In this document: one piece after another, positions 46,572 through 54,976 of the stretch
How the letters are laid out: every line of letters starts with the position of its first letter
How positions within the stretch are numbered: the stretch's first letter is position 1
Assembly: GCF_900117395.1 (NCBI RefSeq)
Contig: NZ_FPEG01000003.1
Span: 558,001-622,000, forward strand
DNA from: Agrococcus sp. Marseille-P2731
GTDB lineage: Bacteria > Actinomycetota > Actinomycetes > Actinomycetales > Microbacteriaceae
Direction of reading: 5' to 3'
Length of the DNA stretch: 64,000 nucleotides
The notes under the pieces: model-generated
Seen by the model: the letters and a program-made list of their open reading frames with translations, nothing else
What the model was told of the DNA's origin: nothing
The model's database searches: none
Program-made: the position numbers and the translations under genes

Positions 46572-47390
46572 ATGCGAACGCGCGAGGACATCGAATGCTG
46601 GCTCACCGACATGGACGGCGTGCTCGTCCACGAGAACCGCCCGCTCCGGGGCGCCAAGGAGCTGCTGCGGCAGTGGCAGGACGCGGGCACGGAGTTCCTC
46701 GTGCTCACGAACAACTCGATCTTCACGCCGCGCGATCTCGCGGCGCGGCTGCGCGCATCCGGTCTCGACGTGCCGGAGGCGCGGATCTGGACGAGCGCGC
46801 TCGCCACCGCCGACTTCCTGCACGACCAGGCGCCCGGCGGCTCTGCCTACGTGATCGGAGAGGCGGGCATCATCACGGCGCTGCATGAGATCGGATTCAC
46901 GATGACGGACTCGGATCCGGACTTCGTGGTGATCGGCGAGACGCGCTCCTACTCGTTCGAGGCGATCACGAAGGCCATCCGCCTGATCGCCGGCGGTGCC
47001 CGCTTCATCTCCACGAACCCCGATGCGACAGGCCCCAGCGCCGACGGCATCCTGCCGGCGACCGGCGCCATCAACGCGCTGATCACGACGGCGACGGGGC
47101 GCACGCCCTACATCGTGGGCAAGCCGAACCCGATGATGTTCCGCTCGGCGCTCAACAAGATCGGCGCCCACAGCGAGGTCACCGGCATGATCGGCGACCG
47201 CATGGACACCGACATCATCGCCGGCATGGAGGCCGGGCTGCACACCGTGCTCGTGATGACCGGCATCTCGACCCGCTCGCTCGTCGACACCTACCCGTTC
47301 CGGCCGGACGAGATGCTCGAGGGCGTGTTCGAGCTCGTGGACGCGGCGCCGGTGGAGTCAGAGGTCGAGTCGCCGCGCGACGACATCTAG
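46572..47390 (+). CDS. HAD-IIA (NagD-like) phosphatase
   Basis: A 272-residue HAD-superfamily hydrolase of the NagD subgroup. WLTDMDGVLVHENRPL is motif I with the nucleophile and acid Asp. LTNNS is motif II, VGKPNPMMF holds the motif III Lys, and MIGDRMDTDIIAGMEAG is motif IV. The cap lies between motifs II and III. Substrates are usually small phosphate esters such as p-nitrophenyl phosphate or nucleotides; the true one is unknown. The mRNA is probably leaderless (TAGCCT six bases before ATG). It is divergent from the giant surface-protein gene. Confidence 0.92.
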   Translation: MRTREDIECWLTDMDGVLVHENRPLRGAKELLRQWQDAGTEFLVLTNNSIFTPRDLAARLRASGLDVPEARIWTSALATADFLHDQAPGGSAYVIGEAGIITALHEIGFTMTDSDPDFVVIGETRSYSFEAITKAIRLIAGGARFISTNPDATGPSADGILPATGAINALITTATGRTPYIVGKPNPMMFRSALNKIGAHSEVTGMIGDRMDTDIIAGMEAGLHTVLVMTGISTRSLVDTYPFRPDEMLEGVFELVDAAPVESEVESPRDDI

Positions 47391-47412
47391 GCGCTGCGCT
47401 CGCAAGCCCAGA

Positions 47413-47427
47413 GTTTCCTCAAGGGTG
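47413..47427 (+). promoter_or_regulatory. Motif shared with the giant gene's upstream region
   Basis: GTTTCCTCAAGGGTG lies upstream of the TetR gene. GTTTCCTCAAGTGTG (14 of 15 bases the same) lies on the minus strand at 46452-46438 upstream of the giant gene. Both copies point toward the gene they precede, 80-120 bases from the start. This is a possible shared regulator site. Confidence 0.35.
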
Positions 47428-47546
47428 CGCGACGTTGCTCAGCGGTGGTCGAGCATGCCCTTGTCGATTTGCGCTCCATAACGTCGTTCGCGCAGACTTG
47501 CGCAGGCCGCGCCATCGCCGGCCGACGCACGACCTGAGTGAGATCG

Positions 47547-48185
47547 ATGTTCGCACCCGCACCTCCTGCTGATCAGACCACGGCCCAGGGCCTCCGCGCC
47601 CGCAAGAAGCAGATGACCTACCGCACGATCGCCGACGCCGCACTCACCCTCACGACCGAGCGCGGCCTCCCGAACGTGACGATCGATCAGATCGCCGAGC
47701 GCGCGTTCGTCTCTCCCAGGACGGTGTCCAACTACTTCGCCTCCAAGGAGGCGGCGCTGCTCGCTGCGTTCGACAGCGGGCCGAACGACCTCCTCGACGG
47801 TCTCGCCGCCCGCCCCGCCCACGAGCATCCGCTGCGCTCGGTGCTCACCGTGCTGCTGGAGGACGTGCGCGGCTGGGATGAGGAGCGGCTGCAGCTGCTG
47901 CGCGACAAGGAGGCGCTGCTCGAGGAGAACCCCTCGCTCGTGCCGCATCGCCTGGCGCAGCTCGAGCAGTTCGACGGCGCCGTGCGAGCGATGATCGCCG
48001 CCCGCACGGAGAGCGACCCCGCGAGCGACCTGCTCGCGCAGCTCACGGCGGGAGCGGCCACGGCCGCCCTCAAGACGGCCATCCGCACCTGGTCGGCGAC
48101 CGACGGCGACGCGAACGACCTCGCGGCACTGCTCGAGTGCGCGTTCGACGCCTTCTCGAGCGGGCTGCAGCCCGACCTCCGCTAG
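47547..48185 (+). CDS. TetR-family transcriptional regulator
   Basis: A 212-residue TetR protein. The N-terminal helix-turn-helix is clear: RKKQMTYRTIADAALTLTTERGLPNVTIDQIAERAFVSPRTVSNYFASKEAALLAAFD. The ligand domain is helical and acidic, typical of the family, with no informative signature. I take ATG 47547; a GTG three codons earlier (47538) is also possible. It ends ten bases from the convergent HTH gene. The target is unknown; a motif shared between its own upstream region and that of the giant surface-protein gene makes that gene a candidate. Confidence 0.88.
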   Translation: MFAPAPPADQTTAQGLRARKKQMTYRTIADAALTLTTERGLPNVTIDQIAERAFVSPRTVSNYFASKEAALLAAFDSGPNDLLDGLAARPAHEHPLRSVLTVLLEDVRGWDEERLQLLRDKEALLEENPSLVPHRLAQLEQFDGAVRAMIAARTESDPASDLLAQLTAGAATAALKTAIRTWSATDGDANDLAALLECAFDAFSSGLQPDLR

Positions 48186-48195
48186 CAGCGTCCGG

Positions 48196-48855
48196 TCAGC
48201 CGAGCCGTCCGCGGTCGTCCATCCGGCGGCCGTTGGCGCGGATGCGCTGCTCGACACCGCGCGGCGTGACACCGAGCAGGGCCGCGAGATCCTGCACGGC
48301 CATGCCTGCCTGCACCAGGTTGCGCAGCGCCGCCGAGCGCTCGCGCATCGCGGCCTCCATCTGATCCATCGCCTCGCGGTAGCGAGCGCAGGCCTCGGCG
48401 ACCCGCGGGTCGCTGCCCGCCTCGTCGAGGGCGGGCGCCTCACCGGCGTCGAGCAGGTCGCTCAGGCGCTTTGCCACCACCCGCTCGCCATCGATGTCGC
48501 GCCGCCAACGGCTGCCGTCGAAGCCGACCTGCACCGGCACGGCGGCGCGCTTCGAGGGCGTGCGCGGCGCATCGATCGCGTGCCGGTCGGCACCGATGGC
48601 CTCGACCACCTCGGCCTGCGGCACGCCGAGCGCGCTCGCGATGGCTGCGCTGCTCGCGAGGCTGGGCTGCGACCGGCCGTTGAGCCAGCGGCTCACCTGG
48701 GACTGCCCGATGAGCCCGTTCGAGGCGCGTGCGACGTCGATGCCGCGCAGCCCCTGCTCGCGCATCTGATCGCGCAGCCACGAGGAGAACGCGGGCCGGT
48801 CACCGGCGGATGCACTGGGCTCGACGTCGGTCGGCTCGGGCCTGAGATCACGCAT
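48196..48855 (-). CDS. Helix-turn-helix (XRE-type) DNA-binding protein
   Basis: A 219-residue protein with two putative DNA-binding modules. Near residues 25-85 is an XRE/Cro-type HTH (FSSWLRDQMREQGLRGIDVARASN, then GQSQVSRWLNGRSQPSLASSAAIASALGV). Near the C-terminus is a second short HTH (VQDLAALLGVTPRGVEQRI). The middle is charged and helical (AEACARYREAMDQMEAAMRERSAAL). ATG 48855 is preceded by GAAAGGAC. It lies 89 bases downstream of the membrane-anchored surface-protein gene and may be the third member of the sigma-fusion/surface-protein group. Confidence 0.8.
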   Translation of the reverse strand: MRDLRPEPTDVEPSASAGDRPAFSSWLRDQMREQGLRGIDVARASNGLIGQSQVSRWLNGRSQPSLASSAAIASALGVPQAEVVEAIGADRHAIDAPRTPSKRAAVPVQVGFDGSRWRRDIDGERVVAKRLSDLLDAGEAPALDEAGSDPRVAEACARYREAMDQMEAAMRERSAALRNLVQAGMAVQDLAALLGVTPRGVEQRIRANGRRMDDRGRLG

Positions 48856-48944
48856 CGCACGTGTCCTTTCCATCGGTGGCAGCTGACGACGATGGGCATC
48901 CAGTGTCCGCGGCACGGCGGCGGCTGGGCGGTTAAGGACGAAGG

Positions 48945-51857
48945 TCATGGCATTCGCTCCGATCTGCGGTTCCTGATGAGTGTTCGCGCGAGCAGCGCGA
49001 GTCCGGTGAGCAGCAGCAGCGCTGCGATGCTGGCGAGCACGGGCGGCAGCAGCTGCAGCGCCGGCGGTGCTGCCTGCGCGCTCGAGAGCGGCGGGGCATC
49101 GCCCGCGCCCGGATCCCGCTCTGCTGCCTCGTCGACCGGCACGCAGTCGATGCGCTCCGATCCGGCCTCGCCGACGCGCTCGCAGATGGCGGTGCCGCCC
49201 CCGAACTGCACGGCTGCCGACTCGCCGTCCGCGAGCGCACCGAGCGAGACCGGCTGACCGGTCAACGGATCGATCACGACGATGTCCTGGCCGTCCGCTG
49301 CACCGCTCGAGATCTCGAAGCGCCAGACCACCGATGTCGCGCCCACCGTTCGCGCGGGCCGGGTGGGCGACTGCGCGCTCGGCGGCGCCGGCGCCGGGGC
49401 GGGCGCGGCGACCGCCGGCGGCACGGGCGGATCGACGACGACGGGCGGGCGCGGCGCGTCACCGCGACCGGGGAACGGGATCGAGCTCACGGGGGGCTGC
49501 GGCGGGCGAGCGGGCGGGTCGACCACGACGGGCGGGCGGCCCGGGCTCGGTGGCCCCGTCTCCGCGCCGCCGCCCGGGGGCGGCCCTGGCGCGGGTCCGA
49601 CGCGCGGAGGGGCCTCGCCGACGTACCACGACGCATCCGTCGCAGCGCTCGGCTGCGCCTCGAGCGGCCGGCCGCGCGGGTCGACCGCGGTCGCGCGCGC
49701 CACCGTCGTGCCCTCGTAGGCCCCCTCGATGACGATCGCGCTCGAGGTGAAGCGACGCGTCTCGCCGGGGGCCAAGGCGCCCAGCTCGTCGCTCGTGGCC
49801 GGGCGCAGGCCCGAGCTGTCATCACCTGCGACGAACCGCTCTGCCACCTCGAGCGCATCGAGCATCGCGTTGCCCGTGTTCGTCACGACGTGGCTCCACC
49901 GCACGGTGTCGCCCGCACGCAGGCGCGGGCCGGGCGCGGCGCCGTCGGGCCATCCCTCCACCGCGCTCTCCACGCGCAGCGCGGGCGCCGCGACCGGCGT
50001 CACGCTCGCGCGCGTCGAGGTGAAGGACTCGGCGGCGCCCCCGGAGCTGCCCGAGGCAGTCGCGTCGTTGACCGCGCGGGCACCAGCGAGCGCGTCGCTC
50101 GGCATGCGGCTCGCGAGCTCGAGGTCCACCGTCGCACCCGGTGCCACCGTCCCGAGCGCCGCGCGGAACGCGACCGCACCGGCGGGGTCGCTCGACCAGG
50201 AGCCCGTGTCGGCGGACGTCGCATCCCGCGAGTACTCCACGGTCGCGCCTGCTGGCACCTCGATCGCTCCCGCGAGCGCCAGCGAGAGCTCGCTGCCGCG
50301 CTCGTCGCCGACGGCGGGCAGGCGGTCGAACACCACGACGTCGTGGATGGGGCGCGGCAGCTCGTTGCGCACCTGCACCCGCCAGCGCGCGAGCTCACCC
50401 GCCCGAACGGTGGCCGAGCTCGCCCAGGCACCGCCTTCAGCAGCCGCGCTCGCCTCCAGCCGCACGTCCCCGGCGCCGGTCACGACGCTGGAAGCCGACA
50501 GGTGCGCGATCGCGTCGCGCGCAGGGTCGAAGTCGTGCACGTCGGCGCTCACGTGCGGGGCGTAGAAGCCGAGGGGCACCTCGGTGCGGGCCGCGTCGCT
50601 CGTCGACGCCCACGCCTCGAACTCGACCGGAGCCCCGGAGTCGAGTGCCGCGGGACGCGCGGCGACGGGGATCGCGTAGCGATAGCCGTCCGAGAGCTCG
50701 AAGCGGTGGCGTGGCTCACCCGCCGCGCGCACGGACGCGACCTCGTCGAGGAGCAGCACCACCACCTGGCGATCCCCGAGGGTCTCGGTCGCGACGCGCA
50801 CGCCGTCGCCGATGTCGGGCACCGCGCGGCCGGTCAGCGTCTGAGCCGCCGCGCGCGAGACTCCCGTCTCTGCGTCGTAGACGACGCCCCGTGGCAGCAC
50901 CACCCGCACGAACGCGTCGGTGATCGGCCGCCCCGCCGGGTCGGTGTTGACGACGGTCGCCGTGATCGGCGCGCTCGTGCCGAGCCCGATCGTCGTCGGC
51001 GCCTCGACGTTCGTCGTGAGGTTGACGCGGTCGGCGATCGTCACGCCCACGGCGTCGCGGTCGGCCAGCCGCTCGCCGCCGATCGTCGTCCCCGCAGCGG
51101 TGACGGCTGCGCTGAGGTCGCCGGAGGGCGGTGCCCCGGTCGTGAAGGAGGGCAGGCTCGCGACGACGTCCGCTCTCACGTGGACCTCGGCGCGGCCGGG
51201 CACCCGCGTCGCGGCGTCCGGCGAGACCGTCACGCGCCAGCTCGTGAGCCGCTCGCCCGCGGCGAGCTCGAGCGCCTGGTCGAAGCCGCTCTCGAGCCAG
51301 CCGCTCGAGCCTGCCGGCTGCACCGCGATGCGCGCATCGCTCGCCGTGGTGGAGTCGGTCGGGACGAAGCGCTGCCAGCCCGCGCCCGCATCCGTCGTGT
51401 ACTCGACGGCGTAGGGCACGGCCGCGCGCGCGAGCTGCGGCGAGAAGTCGATGCGCATGCGGTAGACGTCGAGGTGGTCGGCCGCCGGATCGGCGCGGTG
51501 CGTGCGCGCGTCGCGGCCAACCGCATCCGTCACCACCAGCGACTCGAGGCCGCCACCGGTGTAGGAGGTGATGGCGGAGAGCTGCTCGTGCCACCGCCCA
51601 CTCTCGAGCGCGAGGGTCTCCGCGCCGGCGTTCAGCTCGGTCGAGATGCGCTCCGTCGCGTCGCCTCCGGGCGCGGGGTCCGGTGCGTCATCGGTGCGCT
51701 GCGCCTGCCATGCGCCAGCGGCATCCGTCGGAGCGGCGGCAGCGGCATCGGGCAACGAGGACGTGGCGAGCGCGACGGCAGGGATGAGCGCCAGGATGAG
51801 CGCTCGTGCGCGCCGCAGCGTCTGACTTCGCCTGATCCATGCATTGCTCGCGTGCAT
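48945..51857 (-). CDS. Secreted, membrane-anchored surface protein with DUF11-like domains
   Basis: A 970-residue protein. A signal peptide (RRARALILALIPAVALATSS) precedes several Ig-like beta domains. Residues ~525-640 and ~650-760 look like DUF11 modules (RVQVRNELPRPIHDVVVFDRLP; WSHVVTNTGNAMLDALEV). A Pro-rich linker (~775-860, with repeated PPVVVDPP) acts as a stalk, then a small domain with a Cys pair (AICER, DCVP), then a C-terminal membrane helix followed by RNRRSERMP. There is no LPXTG, so it is anchored by the membrane rather than the wall. GGGCGGA precedes ATG 51857. It lies 123 bases after a sigma factor gene whose C-terminal domain is outside the cell. Confidence 0.8.
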   Translation of the reverse strand: MHASNAWIRRSQTLRRARALILALIPAVALATSSLPDAAAAAPTDAAGAWQAQRTDDAPDPAPGGDATERISTELNAGAETLALESGRWHEQLSAITSYTGGGLESLVVTDAVGRDARTHRADPAADHLDVYRMRIDFSPQLARAAVPYAVEYTTDAGAGWQRFVPTDSTTASDARIAVQPAGSSGWLESGFDQALELAAGERLTSWRVTVSPDAATRVPGRAEVHVRADVVASLPSFTTGAPPSGDLSAAVTAAGTTIGGERLADRDAVGVTIADRVNLTTNVEAPTTIGLGTSAPITATVVNTDPAGRPITDAFVRVVLPRGVVYDAETGVSRAAAQTLTGRAVPDIGDGVRVATETLGDRQVVVLLLDEVASVRAAGEPRHRFELSDGYRYAIPVAARPAALDSGAPVEFEAWASTSDAARTEVPLGFYAPHVSADVHDFDPARDAIAHLSASSVVTGAGDVRLEASAAAEGGAWASSATVRAGELARWRVQVRNELPRPIHDVVVFDRLPAVGDERGSELSLALAGAIEVPAGATVEYSRDATSADTGSWSSDPAGAVAFRAALGTVAPGATVDLELASRMPSDALAGARAVNDATASGSSGGAAESFTSTRASVTPVAAPALRVESAVEGWPDGAAPGPRLRAGDTVRWSHVVTNTGNAMLDALEVAERFVAGDDSSGLRPATSDELGALAPGETRRFTSSAIVIEGAYEGTTVARATAVDPRGRPLEAQPSAATDASWYVGEAPPRVGPAPGPPPGGGAETGPPSPGRPPVVVDPPARPPQPPVSSIPFPGRGDAPRPPVVVDPPVPPAVAAPAPAPAPPSAQSPTRPARTVGATSVVWRFEISSGAADGQDIVVIDPLTGQPVSLGALADGESAAVQFGGGTAICERVGEAGSERIDCVPVDEAAERDPGAGDAPPLSSAQAAPPALQLLPPVLASIAALLLLTGLALLARTLIRNRRSERMP

Positions 51858-51886
51858 TCCGCCCTCGACCTCGATACCGCGGCGCA

Positions 51887-51924
51887 ATTTCGCGCCTAAC
51901 CGCAAGACGGGCTCGGCGCGAAAT
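51887..51924. promoter_or_regulatory. Perfect 10-bp inverted repeat ahead of the surface-protein gene
   Basis: ATTTCGCGCC (51887-51896) and GGCGCGAAAT (51915-51924) are exact complements 18 bases apart, in the 123-base gap between the sigma-fusion stop and the surface-protein start. It could be a terminator hairpin or a pair of operator half-sites. A nested GGCGC-N6-GCGCC palindrome reads on the minus strand. Confidence 0.45.
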
Positions 51925-51980
51925 CGTGACAGCGGGCGAGCGACGCGCCGCGCGGGCGGGGTGAGGCGGGTGGAGCGGCG

Positions 51981-53300
51981 CTACTGCACCGAGATCGAGC
52001 CCTCGGCGGTGCCGATCACCGCGAGTGATCCGGAGGCGGCCGTGACCGCCACCGAGTAGGTGCCGGAGGCCGGAGCGCCGTCGAGCGTCTCGACCGACAG
52101 CTCGCCGGCCACCGCGCCCACCGGCAGCTCGCAGGTGCTGCCCCCCGGTGCGTGCGAGCACGTCCAGTCCGCGGGGCCGCTCGCGACCTGCATCGAGTCG
52201 GGCAGCTCGAGCGTCACGGTGACCGGCCCGTCGACCTCGCCCCGCGGCTCGACGGCGACGGCGACATCCGTCGCGCCGGCGCGCTCGGTCGTCGAGACCT
52301 CCATCGCGATGGGGCTCTCCACCACTGCCGGCTCGCGCTGGGCGAGCCACACGCCGCCCGCGGCGAGCGCGACGATCGTGCCGCCGCCGAGCAGCAGCGC
52401 GGTCGTGCGACCGACCTCACCCGCGAGGAGGCCCTTGGCCGGGGCGGCGTGCGCTGCACCGGCCACGGCCGCAGCACCCGCAGCGCCGGCGGCCGCGCCC
52501 TTGACCGCAGCCGTGGTGATCGCTCCGCCTCCGGCGAGGATGAGCGGCAGGGCGGTGAGCACCGCCGGGATGGCCTTGAAGCTCTCGAGCGCCCGCGTGC
52601 ACCGACCGCATGCGTCGAGGTGCGCGCGAGCCTCGGGGGACTTCGCGAGGCCGTCGCGCGAGAGCTCGTCCCGGAATGGCTCGCAGCCCTCGGCGCCGAG
52701 CCGAGCGAGCATGACGGCCCGCAGCTCGATCGCGAGCGCTACGCGCGCCCGCGAGGCCTTCGCAGCGATCGTGTTCGCGCTCTGGCCCTGCTCGCCGGCG
52801 ATGTCGGCGGGCTTGCGGCCGTCGACGGCGGTCTCGTGCAGCACCTTGCGCTGCTCGGGCTTCAGCCGCGCGAACGCGGCGCGCACGGCCGAGCGCTCGA
52901 TCAGCAGCTCGATCGAGGGATGGTCCTGCGGCGAGACCTCGAGCCGGTGCTCCCCCACGGACGCATCGAGGGACACGTTGGCGGTCTCGCGCAGCTTGCT
53001 GTGGTCGGTCGCGAGGTTGCGGATGGAGGTCGTGAGGTAGGCACCGGGATTGCTGGTGGGGCCACCGCCCTTGGCGAGCGACTCGATGAAGCGCAGCGTC
53101 GCGGTCGCCACGAGGTCGTCCGCCGGCATGGTGGGCGATGCGCGCTGGTGCGCGACGTGGAACATCAGCGGCCGCAGCGCCTCCAGCAGCTCGCCGACTG
53201 CGTCATTGTCGCCGCGGCGGGCTCGCTGGAGCAGCCGCTCGAGTCGCTGGGCGGTGGCGCGCTCGGTGACCGCAGCGGCTCGGGGAGCCTTCATCTGCAT
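51981..53300 (-). CDS. Sigma-70-family (ECF-like) factor fused to a zinc anti-sigma domain, membrane segments and an extracellular domain
   Basis: A 439-residue single-chain regulator. Residues ~20-105 are sigma region 2 (LLQRARRGDNDAVGELLEALRPLMF, DDLVATATLRFIESLA). Residues ~135-200 are region 4 with the HTH (RLKPEQRKVLHETAVDGRKPADIAGEQGQSANTIAAKASRAR). Then come H227-x3-C231-x2-C234, the zinc anti-sigma motif, hydrophobic segments at ~244-285 and ~298-320, and ~119 exported residues with a Cys pair (WTCSHAPGGSTCELP) in a beta-sandwich pattern. The factor would be held at the membrane and need proteolysis or conformational release. ATG 53300 follows AAGGGA. The surface-protein gene downstream is the likely target. 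Confidence 0.85.
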   Translation of the reverse strand: MQMKAPRAAAVTERATAQRLERLLQRARRGDNDAVGELLEALRPLMFHVAHQRASPTMPADDLVATATLRFIESLAKGGGPTSNPGAYLTTSIRNLATDHSKLRETANVSLDASVGEHRLEVSPQDHPSIELLIERSAVRAAFARLKPEQRKVLHETAVDGRKPADIAGEQGQSANTIAAKASRARVALAIELRAVMLARLGAEGCEPFRDELSRDGLAKSPEARAHLDACGRCTRALESFKAIPAVLTALPLILAGGGAITTAAVKGAAAGAAGAAAVAGAAHAAPAKGLLAGEVGRTTALLLGGGTIVALAAGGVWLAQREPAVVESPIAMEVSTTERAGATDVAVAVEPRGEVDGPVTVTLELPDSMQVASGPADWTCSHAPGGSTCELPVGAVAGELSVETLDGAPASGTYSVAVTAASGSLAVIGTAEGSISVQ

Positions 53301-53451
53301 CCGGATTCCCTTCTTCTGGGACGTCGCAGTGCCCGCACAGCGTCGTCGCTGCCTCGCGGCCGGGGCCGCGGGGGCTACAGCCTACGTCGAACCTGCGAGT
53401 CGACCGTCACGCGGGCAGCACCGCTGCGAGCAGCGATGCCGGTGACCGCTG

Positions 53452-54450
53452 CTACCACGAGCGCTCGGCGAGAGCGGATCCCGCGAGCCGCGGCCGGCCG
53501 AACACCTCCTCGACGAGCAGGTCCACCATCTCCGGTGCGGCCTCCGAGTGCGCGCCGAACCGGGCGTCGACGTCGAGGACCACCGGCATACCGTCGTGCA
53601 TGCGACGGATGTCGAGGTCGACCGGACCGATGAGGCCGAGCGACTCGACCGCGCGTGCGGCCAGCCGCTCGACGTCGGGCACCTCGCCGGGCTCGCAGCG
53701 CCGGATCGGGGCCGCATCGCCGAACCGAGCCTCCCGCACCTCGGTCCTCTCGAGCACGACGACGTCGGTCCTGCCCGTCTCCCACGAGCGGAACACCTGG
53801 GGGCAGTACGCAGCGCCCGACGCGAACGCCTGCACGATCGAGCCCGCCGGCAGCGACGACCACTCGAGCCCGTCGCCCGCGCGGATGACCTGCACGCCGC
53901 GCGCGCCGCGCGACCCGCGCGGCTTCACGACGATCGGGCCGTGGAACCGCTCGAGGGCGGCCTCGGCGCTCGAGAGCTGCTCCGCCGGCGCGTAGTCCGG
54001 CACGTGCACCGCCGCGCGATCCAGCGCCCACATCGTGTGGAGCGTGTCGGCGGCGAGCGCGGTCGGCCCGGGCGGCGAGATGACGACCGGCGGCGAGACC
54101 CAGGGCGCGATCTGCGCGATGTTCGACCACTCGCCGTCGACACCGGCCATGGGGCTGAGGTCGGCGCCGATGAGGTCGGCGAGCACTGCGACGATGGGCA
54201 GCTCCTCCGGCACGGTCGGGATGATGAGGTCGGCTCGCACGATCCCGATGAGGTGCTGCAGCGCCGGCGTGTAGGCAGGATCGAGCGCTGCCGGCAGCCG
54301 GGCGCTCAGGCTGAGACGCGGGTCGTCGAGCGTCGCCGTGTCGGCGCCGATGAGCACGACCTCCTCGCCGTCGATGCGCCTGCCGTGCAGCTGGGCGATG
54401 AGCGCGCGGCCTGCGGGGCCGCCGGCTCCGGTGATGAGGATGTTCTTCAA
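53452..54450 (-). CDS. ATP-grasp domain protein (CarB-like)
   Basis: A 332-residue ATP-grasp ligase-type protein. KNILITGAGGPAGRALIAQL is the N-terminal Rossmann-like pre-ATP-grasp fold. GPIVVKPRGSRGARGVQVI is the ATP-binding lysine strand and glycine loop, QAFASGAAYCPQVF the hinge, and GPVDLDIRRMHDGMPVVLDVDARFGAHSEAAPEM the metal-binding end. Substrates are unknown; relatives join a carboxylate to an amine or thiol. The start is the unusual TTG at 54450, chosen because a strong GGAGGTGG lies four bases upstream on the minus strand and the fold begins right there. Confidence 0.8.
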   Translation of the reverse strand: MKNILITGAGGPAGRALIAQLHGRRIDGEEVVLIGADTATLDDPRLSLSARLPAALDPAYTPALQHLIGIVRADLIIPTVPEELPIVAVLADLIGADLSPMAGVDGEWSNIAQIAPWVSPPVVISPPGPTALAADTLHTMWALDRAAVHVPDYAPAEQLSSAEAALERFHGPIVVKPRGSRGARGVQVIRAGDGLEWSSLPAGSIVQAFASGAAYCPQVFRSWETGRTDVVVLERTEVREARFGDAAPIRRCEPGEVPDVERLAARAVESLGLIGPVDLDIRRMHDGMPVVLDVDARFGAHSEAAPEMVDLLVEEVFGRPRLAGSALAERSW

Positions 54451-54462
54451 CGTTCCACCTCC

Positions 54463-54963
54463 GTGAGGTCGAGTGAGGCGCGCTCGGGCTCGAGGCCCTC
54501 GGCGGCGACGAGCGGCGCCTGCCTGCCGATCGGCCGCATGGCATCGGGCACTGCGGGGTCTTCCAATGTCTGCTTGCTCCCTGTATTCGGCGCAGGCGGC
54601 GGCACTCCACCTGCGGGGCGGACTCGATGGGGCGCTGCGGATGGAGCGGCGTGACACGCATTCGGATCCGGAGGCGTCCGTCAGTGTGCTCGCTTGTTCC
54701 TGGGACTTCTTCTCTTGCATTGCTGCAAGGCATCGAGGCCGGGACCATCGGCGGCTTGCAGAGATGCAATGCACTCGAGTGCGGCCACCGTGAGGAGCTG
54801 CTCGCAACGGCGAACCTGCTCGCATCCACGAGGCATGCCCGTGCTCCGGAGCGATGCGTGCGCGACGCACGACGAGCTGCCGGCTCTGATGGAGCGATTG
54901 CCGTGATGCAACCGTTCTCACCGACCGGCCGGCCGATGCGATCGACCGCGCTGTGCCGACCCA
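54463..54963. promoter_or_regulatory. Non-coding stretch with two matched TTGCA-N4-TGCAA palindromes
   Basis: About 500 bases hold no convincing gene; the short open frames lack ribosome sites and typical third-position GC. Two palindromes of the same form stand out: TTGCATTGCTGCAA (54715-54728) and TTGCAGAGATGCAA (54756-54769), 41 bases apart centre to centre (about four helical turns). Each fits a regulator half-site pair and the T-N11-A pattern of LysR boxes. They lie about 265-320 bases upstream of the ATP-grasp gene (minus) and 210-260 bases upstream of the gene at 54977 (plus). Confidence 0.5.
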
Positions 54964-54969
54964 TAGGGT
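54964..54969 (+). promoter_or_regulatory. -10 element TAGGGT of a leaderless gene
   Basis: TAGGGT ends seven bases before GTG 54977. GGAGG lies between them but abuts the start too closely to serve as a ribosome site, so a leaderless mRNA is likely. Confidence 0.5.
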
Positions 54970-54976
54970 CGGAGGC

